Part shown: positions 1-9,655 of the stretch, piece after piece
Position numbering within the stretch: the stretch's first letter is position 1
How the letters are laid out: each line of letters begins with the position of its first letter
Assembly: GCA_031553505.1 (NCBI GenBank)
Contig: JAVBLP010000012.1
Location: 62,001-126,000 of the forward strand
Length of the DNA stretch: 64,000 nt
Reading direction: 5' to 3'
DNA from: JAVBLP01 sp031553505
Lineage (GTDB): Bacteria; Elusimicrobiota; Endomicrobiia; Endomicrobiales; Endomicrobiaceae
Notes under the pieces: generated by a model
Database searches by the model: none
Told to the model about the DNA's origin: nothing
What the model saw: the letters and a program-made list of their open reading frames with translations, nothing else
Made by a program: the position numbers and the translations under genes

Positions 1-1
1 C

Positions 2-3000
2 GGGCAAAATAACAGTGTTATATTTAATAATTCCTATATGGTTTTTAGTTCAACGGATTATACGGGCGCTACAAAGTACTCTTTCAATAATGATATTTTA
101 GATTTAAATTTTTCCGGCGGCGGAACAAGGACTGTGACTTTTACGGATTTAAGAACTTCAAGTTCGGTATTAAATTTTTCAGTAGGTTTTATAAATAATG
201 CAGGAACTGTGACTCTTGCTTCCGATAAACTTGTTTCGCTTAACGCAAGCGCAGATACAATAAATCTCGGCATAATAAAAATTGTCGATGATTTTGATAA
301 CGGTTTATCCGCCGGATATGCGGCTTCGGTGCTTAGCGGATTATATTTTAACAGTGCTTCAACTTCGTCATTGGCTACTACCGCTTACGAATATGCGGTT
401 TCTGTTGACACTATGCAAACGGGAGTGAAATTAACGGTCATAAAAGAGTCTGGCGAATATTCCCTTAATGCGATGAATATTCTCGAAGGATTGAGAGGCT
501 TTAACTTTTCATACTTTGACCAGCAACCCCAGGTTTATCAGATTGGAGCCTCTCTTGACGATACTTCAGCAGGGATGTTTACCGTTCAAGGTTATGACAA
601 TGACCCTTCTCACAGCGTTATATCTGGCGTACTAAAAAATGACGGTGTGGCAAAAGGATCTTTTTTTAATCTTATAAATATTACTGATTTTAAAATGCTT
701 AATTTGACTCTTGAAAATGCTTACATTGATACATCCGGCTCTGTGTTGAGAGCGGCAAATACTTTATCCAAATCTGAAATAAATAATGTAATACTTCAAA
801 ATAACCAGGCGTTTGACTACGGAGGAGCCCTATATCTCCTTTCCGGAAACCATACGTTGATAAATGTTTTTGTTACTTCAAATACTGCAAGAGCAGGCGG
901 ATCTATTTATAATGCAACCCAGCTTTTTATTGATTCCGCGACTTTTAGCTTTAATAACGCAACTTCATCAGGAGGCGCAATATACGCGTCATCTTCTGCG
1001 GCAGGTAACGTAAATATATTGGGAACAGTTTATTTTTCAAGCAATACTGCAAATTTTTCAGGGGGCGCTGTGTATAATTCAACAGGCTCCTTAATAACAG
1101 CGGTTGCGGGTTCTGTTATTAGTTTTTTATCAAACAATGCTTCCGTTTCCGGCGGAGCAATTATGAATTTTGGCAATGTTGCGCTTGATAATAGTTTGTT
1201 TACAAATAATACGGCAGACCAGTCCGGCGGTGCAATTAATAATTCAGGCGGAATATTTACGCTCAGTACCGGAGTGTTTACATTAAATTCATCAGGTTTT
1301 GGAGGTGCGTTCTATAATAGCAGTGCATTTTTAAATCTTAGTAATATTTTGTTTTCAAGCAATAGCGCAACTGCTTTATCTGCGGGAAATGGCGGAGGAG
1401 CCGTATATAATTCAAACAACGCAAAAATTAATATCTCCGGCGACACTTCTTTTTTTCAAAACACAGGCTTTTCCGGCGGCGCGGTATTTAATGACACATC
1501 ATCTTTCTTGACTTCTTTTACTTCAGGGGTAGTTATATTTTCTTCTAATAGCGCTTTGCATTCCGGCGGCGCCTTATTTAATCTTGGTAACGTAACTTTT
1601 AGTTCAGCCGTTTTTACGGCGAACGATGCAATTGTTTCAGGTGGCGCTATAAGCAATGAAGGTTTAAGTGCCGTTTTGAGTCTAACTGATTCGTCTTTTT
1701 TGTTAAACAGCGCTTCAACAGGCGGCGCGGTTTATAACGCAAATAACGGAAGTATTAATCTTAATGGCAACATTTCTTTCATTTTAAGTACTTCAACAAA
1801 CAATGGCGGAGCTATATATAACGATTCTTTGGCTCAGATATCGGCTTTATCTGGAAGTTCTGTATTGTTTTCAAGTAATATTACGCAAGCTTCCGGCGGT
1901 GCCGTATATAATGCGGCTTCTTTAAATATGTTTTCAACAAGTTTTACGTATAATTCCGCTGATTTAAACGGCGGCGCTCTATTTAACACGGGAACGTCAA
2001 GCGCGGTTTCAGTTCTTTTTGATTCGAATATAGCGGTTAACGGCAACGGCGGAGCAGTTTATAACAGCGGATTTGTTAGTTTAGCAACATCAACATTTAT
2101 ATCAAATATTTCTTCAGGTCCTTTGGGAAGCAAAGGCGGTGCGGTTTATAACAACGGAATGTTTGTGCTGTCTTCTTCAACTTTTAAGTTAAATACTGCA
2201 GCTGTTTCAGGCGGTGCTTTATATTCTGCCACTCTTTCTTCAACAACTTTTATAAGATCTGTTTTTGAATCCAATACGGCTTTATTAGGCAGCGGTGGAG
2301 CAATTTACAGTGAAGCAGGCGCAGTTGTATATTCAACCGTTTCAGGAAGTTATGCGTTGTTTGATTCAAATACGGCTTTAACTGCCGGCGGCGCGCTTTA
2401 TAATGCGGGTACAGTTTTTATTAGCTCCGCGGATTTCAGATTTAATAAATCCGCTTCAGGCGGTGCTGTGTACAATAGCGGTAAATTAAATTCTTCCGGT
2501 TTTATACAGTTTTCGTCAAATACGGCTACTGGCAATACTGGCGGTGCAGTATATAATAGCGGTGAAATATTATTTTCTTCAGCCGCATTCTATTCAAATA
2601 TTACCGTTTCATCCGGCGGCGCGGTTTTTAACCAATCAGGCGGCAGTATAACCGCAACTGGGATTGTAAGTTTTGAAGCAAGTACATCATCATATGGCGG
2701 AGCAATATACAATAACGGTTATATATTATTTGCTTCAGCATTATTTAAAGGAAATAGTGCGCATTCCGGCGGCGCGGTATTTAACAGCGGCTTGTTAAGT
2801 ATAACATCATCTTCTTTCAATTTAAATATATCAGCCTCATCCGGCGGCGCAATATATGCGGCTGCAAATTCAGCGACAGCTTTTAATCAGGTAATTTTTG
2901 ATTCTAATACAGCTTTAACAGGCAGCGGAGGAGCTATTTATGGCGCAGTTGGTTCATCAGTAAGTTTTAACGGCATATCGTCATTTACATATAATACGGC

Positions 3001-6000
3001 GCAAATATCAGGAGGTGCTTTGTATTTATCACAAGCAGATATTCTTTTTGCTGGTAAAATATTGTTTGCAAGTAATACCGCCGTTACTGACAGCGGCGGC
3101 GCAATATTTACGGCAGTGCCAGATCAATTATATACATTTAATAATACGGCAGATTTTAATTTAAATAATGCAAATATAGCAGGCGGAGCTATAAATTCGC
3201 AGTCAGGCCGGTTTGTGTTTAATTCGAGCGTAACATTTAACCAAAACAAAGCATTAGGTGGAAACGGCGGAGCAATAAGTTCGGAAAGTTCATCGGTTAC
3301 ATTTAACTTAATAGCAGCATTTAGCAGTAATACTTCAGCAGGCAATGGTGGAGCCGTATACGTTTCAAGCGGATTGTTTGAAATTAACGGGAATGCTGAT
3401 TTAAACGGAAATAGTTCAGATCTCAAAGGTGGCGCTGTTTACGGTGACGCAGGTTCCTTGGTCAAATTTGGTTCAGCTGCAAATTTTGTTTCAAACAATG
3501 CTTTTTCTGATGGCGGGGCAATATACGCATCTCAAAGTTCCGTTACATTTACATCGGCATCTTTTAATCAAAATGCTTCAATAACCGGCAAAGGTGGAGC
3601 CGTTTACGCGTATAATCAGGGGTCCGCGTTTAATGGGAATGTTGCATTTACAAGTAATACGGCAGGTGATAATGGCGGCGGAGCATATTTTGAAAATGTC
3701 TCCGCAGTGTTTGCTGATTTTGCAAGGTTTGCGGCTAATAGTTCTTTAAACGGCGGTGGTCTATATGCTGATAATGGGACGCAAATAACATATGACAATA
3801 CTGTATATTTTATTGGCAATCATGCTGATTTAAACGGCGGAGGCCTTTATATAGGTTCAGCAACTGTCGTGAATGCCCATATTACCGAATTTACAAATAA
3901 TACTGCGGGAAGCAAAGGCGGAGCGGTGTATATGGAAGGTTTTGATAATAATAACTTAGCGGTTTTGAATAGCGAATTTTCAAACGATACAATAATAAGC
4001 GGTAATGCAGCTTCGGGATTACCTAATTCTTTTTATCTTGAAAAGAATGCCAGACTTAACTTAAACGTAATTGCAAGCACTCTTACCATTCAGGATGGAA
4101 TAATTTCAAATAATGATGATACATTTGTAACTAAAACGGGAGACGGTATCCTTATTTTAACGAGCTCACATAACTATATAAACGGAAGGTTGAATGTTTA
4201 CGAAGGTGAAGTAAAAACAGCCTATGCTACGGGTAATGGAGATATTTATTTTGAAAATGGCGTTTTACATTTTATTGATAATGTTTCGGCAATAAATAAT
4301 ATGTATGCTGTTACCGGTAGCGACGCCATTTCAATATGCTCGGATTATATGAAAAATGCCGTTTTGAACGGTTTAATAGGCAATGGAGTAGGGAGTTTTG
4401 AAAAATCCGGATCTGGAACAGTGTTGTTAAGTAATTCTTCTATTGTAGACATCGAAAAGGTTATTGTTGAAGAAGGCGAACTGGCAGTATTTACAAACAG
4501 TTTTGTATCGGGCACTACGACCGTTGATTACGGGGCGGTGCTTTCCGGAACAGGCACAATAACCGGCGATGTAATCAATAATGGCATCGTAAGGCCGGGT
4601 AACGGCAGCGCCACTATTTTTACTACCATGACAATAAATGGCAATTATACCGAAAACGGCAATCTTAGCATAAAGCTTGATGAACATTATATACCTACTA
4701 ATAATATTCTTAATGTAAAAGGGACGGTAGATATAAGTTCCGCAACAAGCCTTATTGATTTGGATTTAAGGTATGGTTTTGTGATAAATTCATCATATAC
4801 GGTTTTAACTTCAAGTGCGCTAAGCGGCACATACGGCGGTTTTACGTCATTATTTCCATCTATTGATATTATAATAACTACGGATACAAAAAATGTTTAT
4901 GTTAGGCTTGCTTTTATTGAAACTAATTACGGGGATATAGACGGTTTGTCTCATAATCAGGGGCAGGTTGCTACAAGCATTGACAGGCTGACGGCGTTAC
5001 ATAATGATGCCTATACGAATAAATTAGCAAAAATTATAGGCACTGCAGATCCTTTGGATGACCAAGGAAAAAAAGCAGTGTTTGATGAAATTGCAGGAAG
5101 CATTTACGCTAATATGATGGTCGCCGCTTCTAAAAACGGCGGCAGGAAACAGATATATGCTCAGATTCAGGAAAAAATAAACAGAAATAAAGAAAGGGAA
5201 GAAAAAACTCCGTGTACTTACAATATATGGTCACAAGTTTATGGTTCGCATCTGCAAATGCAAAATGACAGCAATTCAATAGGGGATTTTCAGGATAATA
5301 ATGGTTATTTTATTGCCGGTTTTGACAGTTACTGCGGGCAAAAAAACGCGATACTTGGTTACACAGCTGCTTTTGGAAAACACGATGTAAAACAAAACGA
5401 CGATACTGCTGTTATGTACGATTATAAAGCCGGAATATACTTCGGAGCTTTTAGAAATCAGTGGACGTTTAAAGCTTCGGTTGACGCAGGTTATCAACAG
5501 TATGAAGTTGACAGAGCTCAACCGCTTTTACGTTCAGCTACAAGCGCAAATTATGAAGGGTATACAGTATCAGCCAGTGCAGATGCTTATTGCAGCGTTT
5601 ACCAGAGTAAAAAATTAAAGTTTAGCCCTTTTGCCGGACTGGAAGGAAGTTATGTTTTAACTGAAGGATTTAAAGAAAATGCTTCAGGAAATGCCGCTTC
5701 GGAACTTTCCGCAAAAGCTTCATCGTTTATTGCAATAGACGGAAAACTTGGGATGAGGGCAGAAAATAGAAATGGTTTTATGGGTTGGTATGCAGAACTT
5801 AGCGGCAAATATGCCTTACAAGGTGATAAAGGGCTGTTTTCCGCTTCAATTAACGAATTGCCTGATGATATTGAAATATACGGAGCTGAAAATGATGCGC
5901 TTTCAGGACAGTTTGAAGGCGGCGTAAGCTTCAATTTGAATAAACATTTGAATCTCTTTGTGACTGGAATTTTTGAGCAATCAGTAAGTTTTAACCAATA

Positions 6001-6034
6001 TACCGGCCAAGTTGGAATAAATTACAGCTGGTAA
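2..6034 (+). CDS. Pmp-like autotransporter adhesin, 5' end outside window
   Basis: Only the C-terminal part is seen: the frame is open to base 2, and the first Met (38) lies inside the coding region with no ribosome site, so it is not the start. From about residue 260 to 1300 (counting from that Met) the passenger is a long run of short repeats combining GGA(I/V/L)YN with F-x-x-N motifs. This is the motif pair of chlamydial polymorphic membrane proteins and is expected to form a right-handed beta-helix. At about 1365-1525 follow passenger-associated repeats of the G-x-G-x-L-x-L type. From about 1720 an autotransporter beta-domain follows, ending in a terminal aromatic (YSW) as expected for BAM-dependent outer-membrane insertion. 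Role: surface-exposed adhesin or decoration (inference from family). It has no operon partner here; the next genes belong to an accessory island on the other strand. Confidence 0.9.
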   Translation, partial: GQNNSVIFNNSYMVFSSTDYTGATKYSFNNDILDLNFSGGGTRTVTFTDLRTSSSVLNFSVGFINNAGTVTLASDKLVSLNASADTINLGIIKIVDDFDNGLSAGYAASVLSGLYFNSASTSSLATTAYEYAVSVDTMQTGVKLTVIKESGEYSLNAMNILEGLRGFNFSYFDQQPQVYQIGASLDDTSAGMFTVQGYDNDPSHSVISGVLKNDGVAKGSFFNLINITDFKMLNLTLENAYIDTSGSVLRAANTLSKSEINNVILQNNQAFDYGGALYLLSGNHTLINVFVTSNTARAGGSIYNATQLFIDSATFSFNNATSSGGAIYASSSAAGNVNILGTVYFSSNTANFSGGAVYNSTGSLITAVAGSVISFLSNNASVSGGAIMNFGNVALDNSLFTNNTADQSGGAINNSGGIFTLSTGVFTLNSSGFGGAFYNSSAFLNLSNILFSSNSATALSAGNGGGAVYNSNNAKINISGDTSFFQNTGFSGGAVFNDTSSFLTSFTSGVVIFSSNSALHSGGALFNLGNVTFSSAVFTANDAIVSGGAISNEGLSAVLSLTDSSFLLNSASTGGAVYNANNGSINLNGNISFILSTSTNNGGAIYNDSLAQISALSGSSVLFSSNITQASGGAVYNAASLNMFSTSFTYNSADLNGGALFNTGTSSAVSVLFDSNIAVNGNGGAVYNSGFVSLATSTFISNISSGPLGSKGGAVYNNGMFVLSSSTFKLNTAAVSGGALYSATLSSTTFIRSVFESNTALLGSGGAIYSEAGAVVYSTVSGSYALFDSNTALTAGGALYNAGTVFISSADFRFNKSASGGAVYNSGKLNSSGFIQFSSNTATGNTGGAVYNSGEILFSSAAFYSNITVSSGGAVFNQSGGSITATGIVSFEASTSSYGGAIYNNGYILFASALFKGNSAHSGGAVFNSGLLSITSSSFNLNISASSGGAIYAAANSATAFNQVIFDSNTALTGSGGAIYGAVGSSVSFNGISSFTYNTAQISGGALYLSQADILFAGKILFASNTAVTDSGGAIFTAVPDQLYTFNNTADFNLNNANIAGGAINSQSGRFVFNSSVTFNQNKALGGNGGAISSESSSVTFNLIAAFSSNTSAGNGGAVYVSSGLFEINGNADLNGNSSDLKGGAVYGDAGSLVKFGSAANFVSNNAFSDGGAIYASQSSVTFTSASFNQNASITGKGGAVYAYNQGSAFNGNVAFTSNTAGDNGGGAYFENVSAVFADFARFAANSSLNGGGLYADNGTQITYDNTVYFIGNHADLNGGGLYIGSATVVNAHITEFTNNTAGSKGGAVYMEGFDNNNLAVLNSEFSNDTIISGNAASGLPNSFYLEKNARLNLNVIASTLTIQDGIISNNDDTFVTKTGDGILILTSSHNYINGRLNVYEGEVKTAYATGNGDIYFENGVLHFIDNVSAINNMYAVTGSDAISICSDYMKNAVLNGLIGNGVGSFEKSGSGTVLLSNSSIVDIEKVIVEEGELAVFTNSFVSGTTTVDYGAVLSGTGTITGDVINNGIVRPGNGSATIFTTMTINGNYTENGNLSIKLDEHYIPTNNILNVKGTVDISSATSLIDLDLRYGFVINSSYTVLTSSALSGTYGGFTSLFPSIDIIITTDTKNVYVRLAFIETNYGDIDGLSHNQGQVATSIDRLTALHNDAYTNKLAKIIGTADPLDDQGKKAVFDEIAGSIYANMMVAASKNGGRKQIYAQIQEKINRNKEREEKTPCTYNIWSQVYGSHLQMQNDSNSIGDFQDNNGYFIAGFDSYCGQKNAILGYTAAFGKHDVKQNDDTAVMYDYKAGIYFGAFRNQWTFKASVDAGYQQYEVDRAQPLLRSATSANYEGYTVSASADAYCSVYQSKKLKFSPFAGLEGSYVLTEGFKENASGNAASELSAKASSFIAIDGKLGMRAENRNGFMGWYAELSGKYALQGDKGLFSASINELPDDIEIYGAENDALSGQFEGGVSFNLNKHLNLFVTGIFEQSVSFNQYTGQVGINYSW

Positions 6035-6141
6035 AGAATAATACTAATTTTTCCACCGATGCTTTTTCTCTATTTCCTTCCTTCATTTGCTTATATTTTT
6101 CTTTTTTCATCACTAACTTGCAATCGGTCTACTTTTTTGTG

Positions 6142-6236
6142 GGAAGGTCAGTAAACCTATACTTTTTATCGCCAAAAATAGTAACCGCAATACTACAAGG
6201 CAAACAACCACCTGATTTAACTGTGAAAAACAAATA
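6142..6236 (+). pseudogene. Remnant of a large serine recombinase 3' end
   Basis: The frame through 6157-6228 reads a C-terminal recombinase tail, with FLSPKIVTAI followed by a GKQPPDL segment. The intact recombinase at the right of the island ends its conserved region with FLSPKIVTAI followed by GRQPRDL. No start codon or upstream recombinase domain survives: the stretch 6035-6141 back to the autotransporter stop shows no readable recombinase. The frame runs directly into the 3' end of the vsr gene on the opposite strand. I read it as the decapitated end of an older or exchanged recombinase gene. It is not expected to make a protein. Confidence 0.75.
6163..6192 (+). repeat. Left copy of 30-bp direct repeat bounding the island
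   Basis: This segment encodes FLSPKIVTAI of the recombinase remnant and matches 11145-11174, inside the intact recombinase gene, at 28 of 30 bases by eye, in the same orientation. Similarity continues more weakly for about 40 bases (GKQPPDL versus GRQPRDL). It could be a recombination scar or a core attachment site. Confidence 0.7.
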
Positions 6237-6692
6237 TTACTTTAAGATATTTATTATTTGAGACATAATTTTCTTTTGATCTTTTTTAATTTGATGTTCC
6301 CAAAAACGTAAAACTGTCCATCCTTCCTTACGCAAATAGGCTGTGTATTTTTTATCACGCATGCGATTTTTTTCTATTTTGTTTCTCCAAAAATCGTCTT
6401 TTAATAAGTGTTTCCATTTTGGATAATACCAACCATGCCAAAAATCACTATCTATAAAAACGCAAAGCTTTGCCTTTGTAAATACTATGTCAGGCTTTCC
6501 CTTTATTGTTGCAACATTAGTTTGAAATTTTCTGCGAGTTGTTTTACGAAGAGTTTTGATGAATTCAGTTTCAAGTTTCGTGCCTTTCGAGCGAATCTTT
6601 GACATTAAACTTGAACGTTGAGGTTTTGTAAGTAAATCTTTACTGCGTATTTTTTTAAAATCTCTATTTAAATAATTTTTTTTAACTTTCAT
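6237..6692 (-). CDS. vsr: Very-short-patch repair endonuclease (Vsr)
   Basis: This 151-residue protein belongs to the DNA mismatch endonuclease Vsr family, which nicks next to T:G mismatches that arise when 5-methylcytosine deaminates. The N-terminal RSSLMSKIRSKGTKLE block (about 27-41), the GKPDIVF segment with the catalytic Asp (about 68) and FIDSDFWHGW (about 79-88) are all present. The last differs slightly from the FVDGCFWHG form, as in the subfamily with an acidic residue at that spot. Its start overlaps the stop of the restriction gene by four bases (ATGA), so it is translationally coupled in a methylase-restriction-Vsr operon. Pairing with a C5 methylase is the classical context. Length is normal for the family. 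Confidence 0.93.
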   Translation of the reverse strand: MKVKKNYLNRDFKKIRSKDLLTKPQRSSLMSKIRSKGTKLETEFIKTLRKTTRRKFQTNVATIKGKPDIVFTKAKLCVFIDSDFWHGWYYPKWKHLLKDDFWRNKIEKNRMRDKKYTAYLRKEGWTVLRFWEHQIKKDQKKIMSQIINILK

Positions 6693-7729
6693 AACAAACC
6701 AGCTTCATAAACATCTGAAGCTGAAATATTGGATTGCGTAAGAGAGAAGCTATCATTTATTAACTTTTTCCATTGCCCCACGATATCCTTTTGTAATTTA
6801 TTATTTCTCCAGTAAAATTCTAATTTTTCATTATCCATAATCGCAATTTGCTTCTTTATAGATTTCGCTCTCAAATACAGCGAATAGGCTATTCTTGGAA
6901 TGACAACATTGCGATTCTTAATCTTAATTTTCACCTTTCCACCAGCCGTAAAATGATCCCTCAAATTGGCTGACACGGCATTATATTCCGCTATCAGATA
7001 CGCAGCCGCCCTTTCAAATTTTGTCGAGTTATTACCAAACATTTCAGGAAACAATATCATGGACTCAACTATGAATGATTCTTTTTCTTCATTGCTTAAG
7101 CCACGAAACGGTTTTATAATGGGGCTTGAAAATCTACCGTCGCTATCTTGATCAATCCACCACAACTCTTCGCCATCTTTTAATTGTTTTCTATAGTAAT
7201 CTTTTATTTTTTTAATGGCATTTTTATCTTTACGTAACAAGTCATACGCAATGCCCATCTTATCAAAAATAGATTTGCCTTTTTGCAAATCCATGTTTAT
7301 ACGATAACGAGGAGAATGTGTCACGCTTACTTCAGGCAGGCACTCTTGATACAAACGATAGCGAATATCAAGTTTTCCGCCAAATTTACCAAATAAAATA
7401 TAAATTCTTTCCACATCTTCAATTCTCAATGACTCCAAAACACTATTGCCAGTTGAAGTCCAGTAATCGGAAAGAGTCATTTTCACTTCAACGCCAAAGT
7501 ATTTATTGGCTATTATGTCCGGAAAAGAATGCGCGGGTGTTTGTTGGATTGTTCCAAAAAAATCAGTTCCCTTTGCCGCTTTACACATTTGTTCAAAGAC
7601 GATTGTTTCAAAAGCAATTGGAGAAATATTCTTCTTGCCTTTTAAAAAATCAAGTATAAGTACTCTTGATTGTTCAAGAAGAGATAAAAAGTCTTGTTCT
7701 TTAGCATTTAGTTTAGTAGTGTAAATCAT
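6689..7729 (-). CDS. Type II restriction endonuclease, PD-(D/E)XK fold
   Basis: This 346-residue protein lies between the methylase and Vsr. Residues 69-83 read FPDI...EVK, a PD-(D/E)XK nuclease core with Pro70-Asp71 and Glu81-x-Lys83, and an upstream Glu (about 41) sits in a helix as in many type II enzymes. The rest shows no domain I can name, and I cannot infer its recognition sequence. The gene is separated by a single base from the methylase stop and overlaps vsr, so the three form one transcript. Its job should be double-strand cleavage of DNA lacking the partner cytosine methylation. The assignment rests on the motif plus context. Confidence 0.85.
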   Translation of the reverse strand: MIYTTKLNAKEQDFLSLLEQSRVLILDFLKGKKNISPIAFETIVFEQMCKAAKGTDFFGTIQQTPAHSFPDIIANKYFGVEVKMTLSDYWTSTGNSVLESLRIEDVERIYILFGKFGGKLDIRYRLYQECLPEVSVTHSPRYRINMDLQKGKSIFDKMGIAYDLLRKDKNAIKKIKDYYRKQLKDGEELWWIDQDSDGRFSSPIIKPFRGLSNEEKESFIVESMILFPEMFGNNSTKFERAAAYLIAEYNAVSANLRDHFTAGGKVKIKIKNRNVVIPRIAYSLYLRAKSIKKQIAIMDNEKLEFYWRNNKLQKDIVGQWKKLINDSFSLTQSNISASDVYEAGLL

Positions 7730-7730
7730 A

Positions 7731-8882
7731 TTATTTTAAATTTTTCTCTAAAAATTTTTCAATTGCCGTAGCGATATGCCAGGCTAAAACAGGGGGGACA
7801 GCATTGCCAATTTGTTTATAAGCGGCAGAAGTAGAGGGATAGAATATAAAATTATCTGGAAAAGTTTGTATTCTAGCAGCCTCTCTAGCTGATAATCTGC
7901 GCTTATGGTTCCAGTGAAACTCAATATTCCCATGATGTTCCGTTCTCATTGTAGGGCCAGGTTTATCAGCTGATACTGCATTGTTTCCTTGACCTTTATT
8001 TTTCTTTGCTTTTGACCAGTAATGGTTCGAGATCATACCTTCTTCAACTGTTTCCAAATCCCCTATAGCCTCGCGCAAAGATATCCAATTTTTTTCATTA
8101 AGAATTTGCCTTGGATGTTCAAAAGGTGGCAACTTATCTTTTCTAGTGCCAACAATAACTACTCTTTCACGAGTCTGAGGAACCCCATAGTCGGCAGCCA
8201 CAAGTAATCTATAGACAACATTATATCCTAAACTTTCAAAATCTTTGACTACAGTTTGGATCGCTTCTCCTCCGTTCATTGTTAACAAACCACGAACATT
8301 TTCAGCAACAAATATCAATGGCTTTGTTCTACGCACAACTTCAACCATGCTTTGATACAATAATCCTCTTTTACTGTTAAATCCTTTTCTTTTTCCGGCA
8401 TGACTAAAGTCTTGGCAAGGAAAACCTCCAAGAACTATGTCGATATTTTCTGGCAATTTTTTTTCAAATAATCGAGTGTCATGCTTATTGTCAAGGATTT
8501 TTGTTATGTCTCCGCAGACTATATCGTGTTTAAAGTAATTTTTAAATGTAACACACGCAGATTCATCAATATCATTTGCCCAAACAATTTCAAAATTCCT
8601 CTTTGCGAATTTTTTCCCAAGAAAATTAAAGTCCCCTGTAAAACCAAGATCAAGTCCTCCACAGCCGGCAAACAATGAAATAACTGAGTATACTTTGTTT
8701 TTTACATTTACTTTATGGGGAGTTGAAGCTGCATATTCATTTATCTCTGCTAAACTTACTTTTTTTGATGTGGGCTTTTGCAAAGAATACTTATTATTCT
8801 TTTGCTTACTTTGTTTTTTCTTGCTAGGGATAATATTTTTTTGCTTGATGGTACTTTTTTTCTTTTTTACTTTACTTTTCAT
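7731..8882 (-). CDS. DNA (cytosine-5)-methyltransferase, type II R-M
   Basis: The product is a 383-residue C5 methylase. Motif I is FAGCGGLDLGF (about 71-81), motif IV is GGFPCQDFS with the catalytic Cys156, motif VI is ENVRG (about 194), motif VIII is QTRER (about 236), and the C-terminal IGNAVPP (about 360) is motif X. It transfers a methyl group from S-adenosylmethionine to cytosine C5 and protects host DNA from the downstream endonuclease. The first 60 residues are a Lys-rich, low-complexity extension not needed for the fold. It is the first gene of the leftward operon and is divergent from the DUF5681 gene. A start at 8882 is the only reasonable choice, although an internal start would remove part of the basic tail. 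Confidence 0.95.
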   Translation of the reverse strand: MKSKVKKKKSTIKQKNIIPSKKKQSKQKNNKYSLQKPTSKKVSLAEINEYAASTPHKVNVKNKVYSVISLFAGCGGLDLGFTGDFNFLGKKFAKRNFEIVWANDIDESACVTFKNYFKHDIVCGDITKILDNKHDTRLFEKKLPENIDIVLGGFPCQDFSHAGKRKGFNSKRGLLYQSMVEVVRRTKPLIFVAENVRGLLTMNGGEAIQTVVKDFESLGYNVVYRLLVAADYGVPQTRERVVIVGTRKDKLPPFEHPRQILNEKNWISLREAIGDLETVEEGMISNHYWSKAKKNKGQGNNAVSADKPGPTMRTEHHGNIEFHWNHKRRLSAREAARIQTFPDNFIFYPSTSAAYKQIGNAVPPVLAWHIATAIEKFLEKNLK

Positions 8883-8987
8883 AATTCTCTCATAAAATAC
8901 TTATTAACCAAGCTGATATTTCTAATGTTTAATATTATACAAAAACAAATCTCAAACTACCATATATCCATCAATCTTATTATTTTC

Positions 8988-9016
8988 TTGACTTCCTGCC
9001 TTTAGTAAGCGGTAAT
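8988..9016 (+). promoter_or_regulatory. Sigma-70-type promoter for DUF5681-DUF2924-recombinase
   Basis: TTGACT at 8988-8993, a 17-base spacer, then GGTAAT at 9011-9016. A GAGGAG ribosome site at 9023-9028 precedes the ATG at 9037. Seen by eye. It lies in the 154-base divergent region shared with the methylase gene. Confidence 0.55.
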
Positions 9017-9036
9017 GTGTGTGAGGAGATTACACT

Positions 9037-9243
9037 ATGGTAAGAGTGCCGCCTGTTGAAAAAAGATTTAAAAAAGGTACATCGGGCAACCCAAGCGGCA
9101 GGCCGATAGTTCCTGAAAAAGTGCTTTTTAAAATAACGATGGTGTTTCTGATTTTAGTTTTAAAAGCATATAAAAAAGATAAAGATGCGCAAAGGATGTT
9201 ATTAAGTATTAAAAAATTCTTGGAGTTAGAAAATAATGGATGA
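9037..9243 (+). CDS. DUF5681-type small protein of recombinase module
   Basis: This 68-residue protein opens with RFKKGTSGNPSGRP (about 10-23), the hallmark of the DUF5681 family found in phages and integrative elements. The remainder is a short basic helical segment, so it is shorter than many family members. A good ribosome site (GAGGAG) precedes it by eight bases. Its 3' end overlaps the DUF2924 gene by eight bases, so the two are probably co-translated. The function of the family is unknown; the context suggests a role in recombinase-driven mobility. Confidence 0.75.
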   Translation: MVRVPPVEKRFKKGTSGNPSGRPIVPEKVLFKITMVFLILVLKAYKKDKDAQRMLLSIKKFLELENNG

Positions 9244-9655
9244 CTTGAAAAAACTATCAAGAAAAGAAATCATAAAACTTTGGAATGAACATGTAAAAAC
9301 TCCTATTCCGAAACTTAACACAACACTCCTCATCAAATATATTTATTGGCATCAGCAAGCAAAGAAACAAAAAATTGATTTGAAAAGTTTTTATAATCTG
9401 ATTGAAAAAGCAGAACAGAAATATCCTTTGGAAAAGTCTAAAAAAGAGGATATTATTTTTGCAATTGGAACAAAGCTAATTCGTTCTTATAAAGGCGAAA
9501 AGCATGAAGTTGAAGTCATCAAAGACGGATTTGCATATAAAAGTGAAATGTATAAAAGTTTATCTGCCATAGCACGTAAAATAACAGGAGCCCAATGGAA
9601 TGGCAGATTATTTTTTAGGGGTGAAGGTGAACGAAATAGAAAAGCCGCAGATTAA
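9236..9655 (+). CDS. DUF2924 family protein, recombinase-associated
   Basis: This 139-residue protein matches the DUF2924 pattern as I recall it: an N-terminal LSRKEIIKLW, a central GTKLIRSYKGEKHEVEV, and a C-terminal LSAIARKITGAQWNGRLFF. Proteins of this family lie directly upstream of serine recombinases, but their role is not established. The familiar family ending continues FFG-(L/V)-K. Here, after LFF, the frame turns into an unrelated basic tail, while the FFG-equivalent GVK is read in the +1 frame, which is the recombinase frame. The gene overlaps the recombinase by about 29 bases if the latter starts at GTG 9627. Confidence 0.8.
   Translation: MDDLKKLSRKEIIKLWNEHVKTPIPKLNTTLLIKYIYWHQQAKKQKIDLKSFYNLIEKAEQKYPLEKSKKEDIIFAIGTKLIRSYKGEKHEVEVIKDGFAYKSEMYKSLSAIARKITGAQWNGRLFFRGEGERNRKAAD

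Noticed and set aside
38..40. ATG at 38 as the start of the autotransporter
   Set aside because: The frame stays open upstream to the window edge with the same style of sequence, no ribosome site precedes it, and no signal peptide follows it.
820..3950. Dense short repeats as a possible CRISPR or satellite array
   Set aside because: They are codon-phased coding repeats (GGAxYN, FxxN) with irregular spacing inside one open frame.
4427..4687. Minus-strand open frame inside the autotransporter gene
   Set aside because: It is a shadow of the coding strand, with no ribosome site or recognisable protein; the same holds for the other antisense frames in this gene and in the giant gene.
9611..9620. 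T TTT TTA as a -1 slippery heptamer
   Set aside because: It is phased to the recombinase frame, while moving from DUF2924 into the recombinase needs a +1 shift, so a classical -1 event would not join them.
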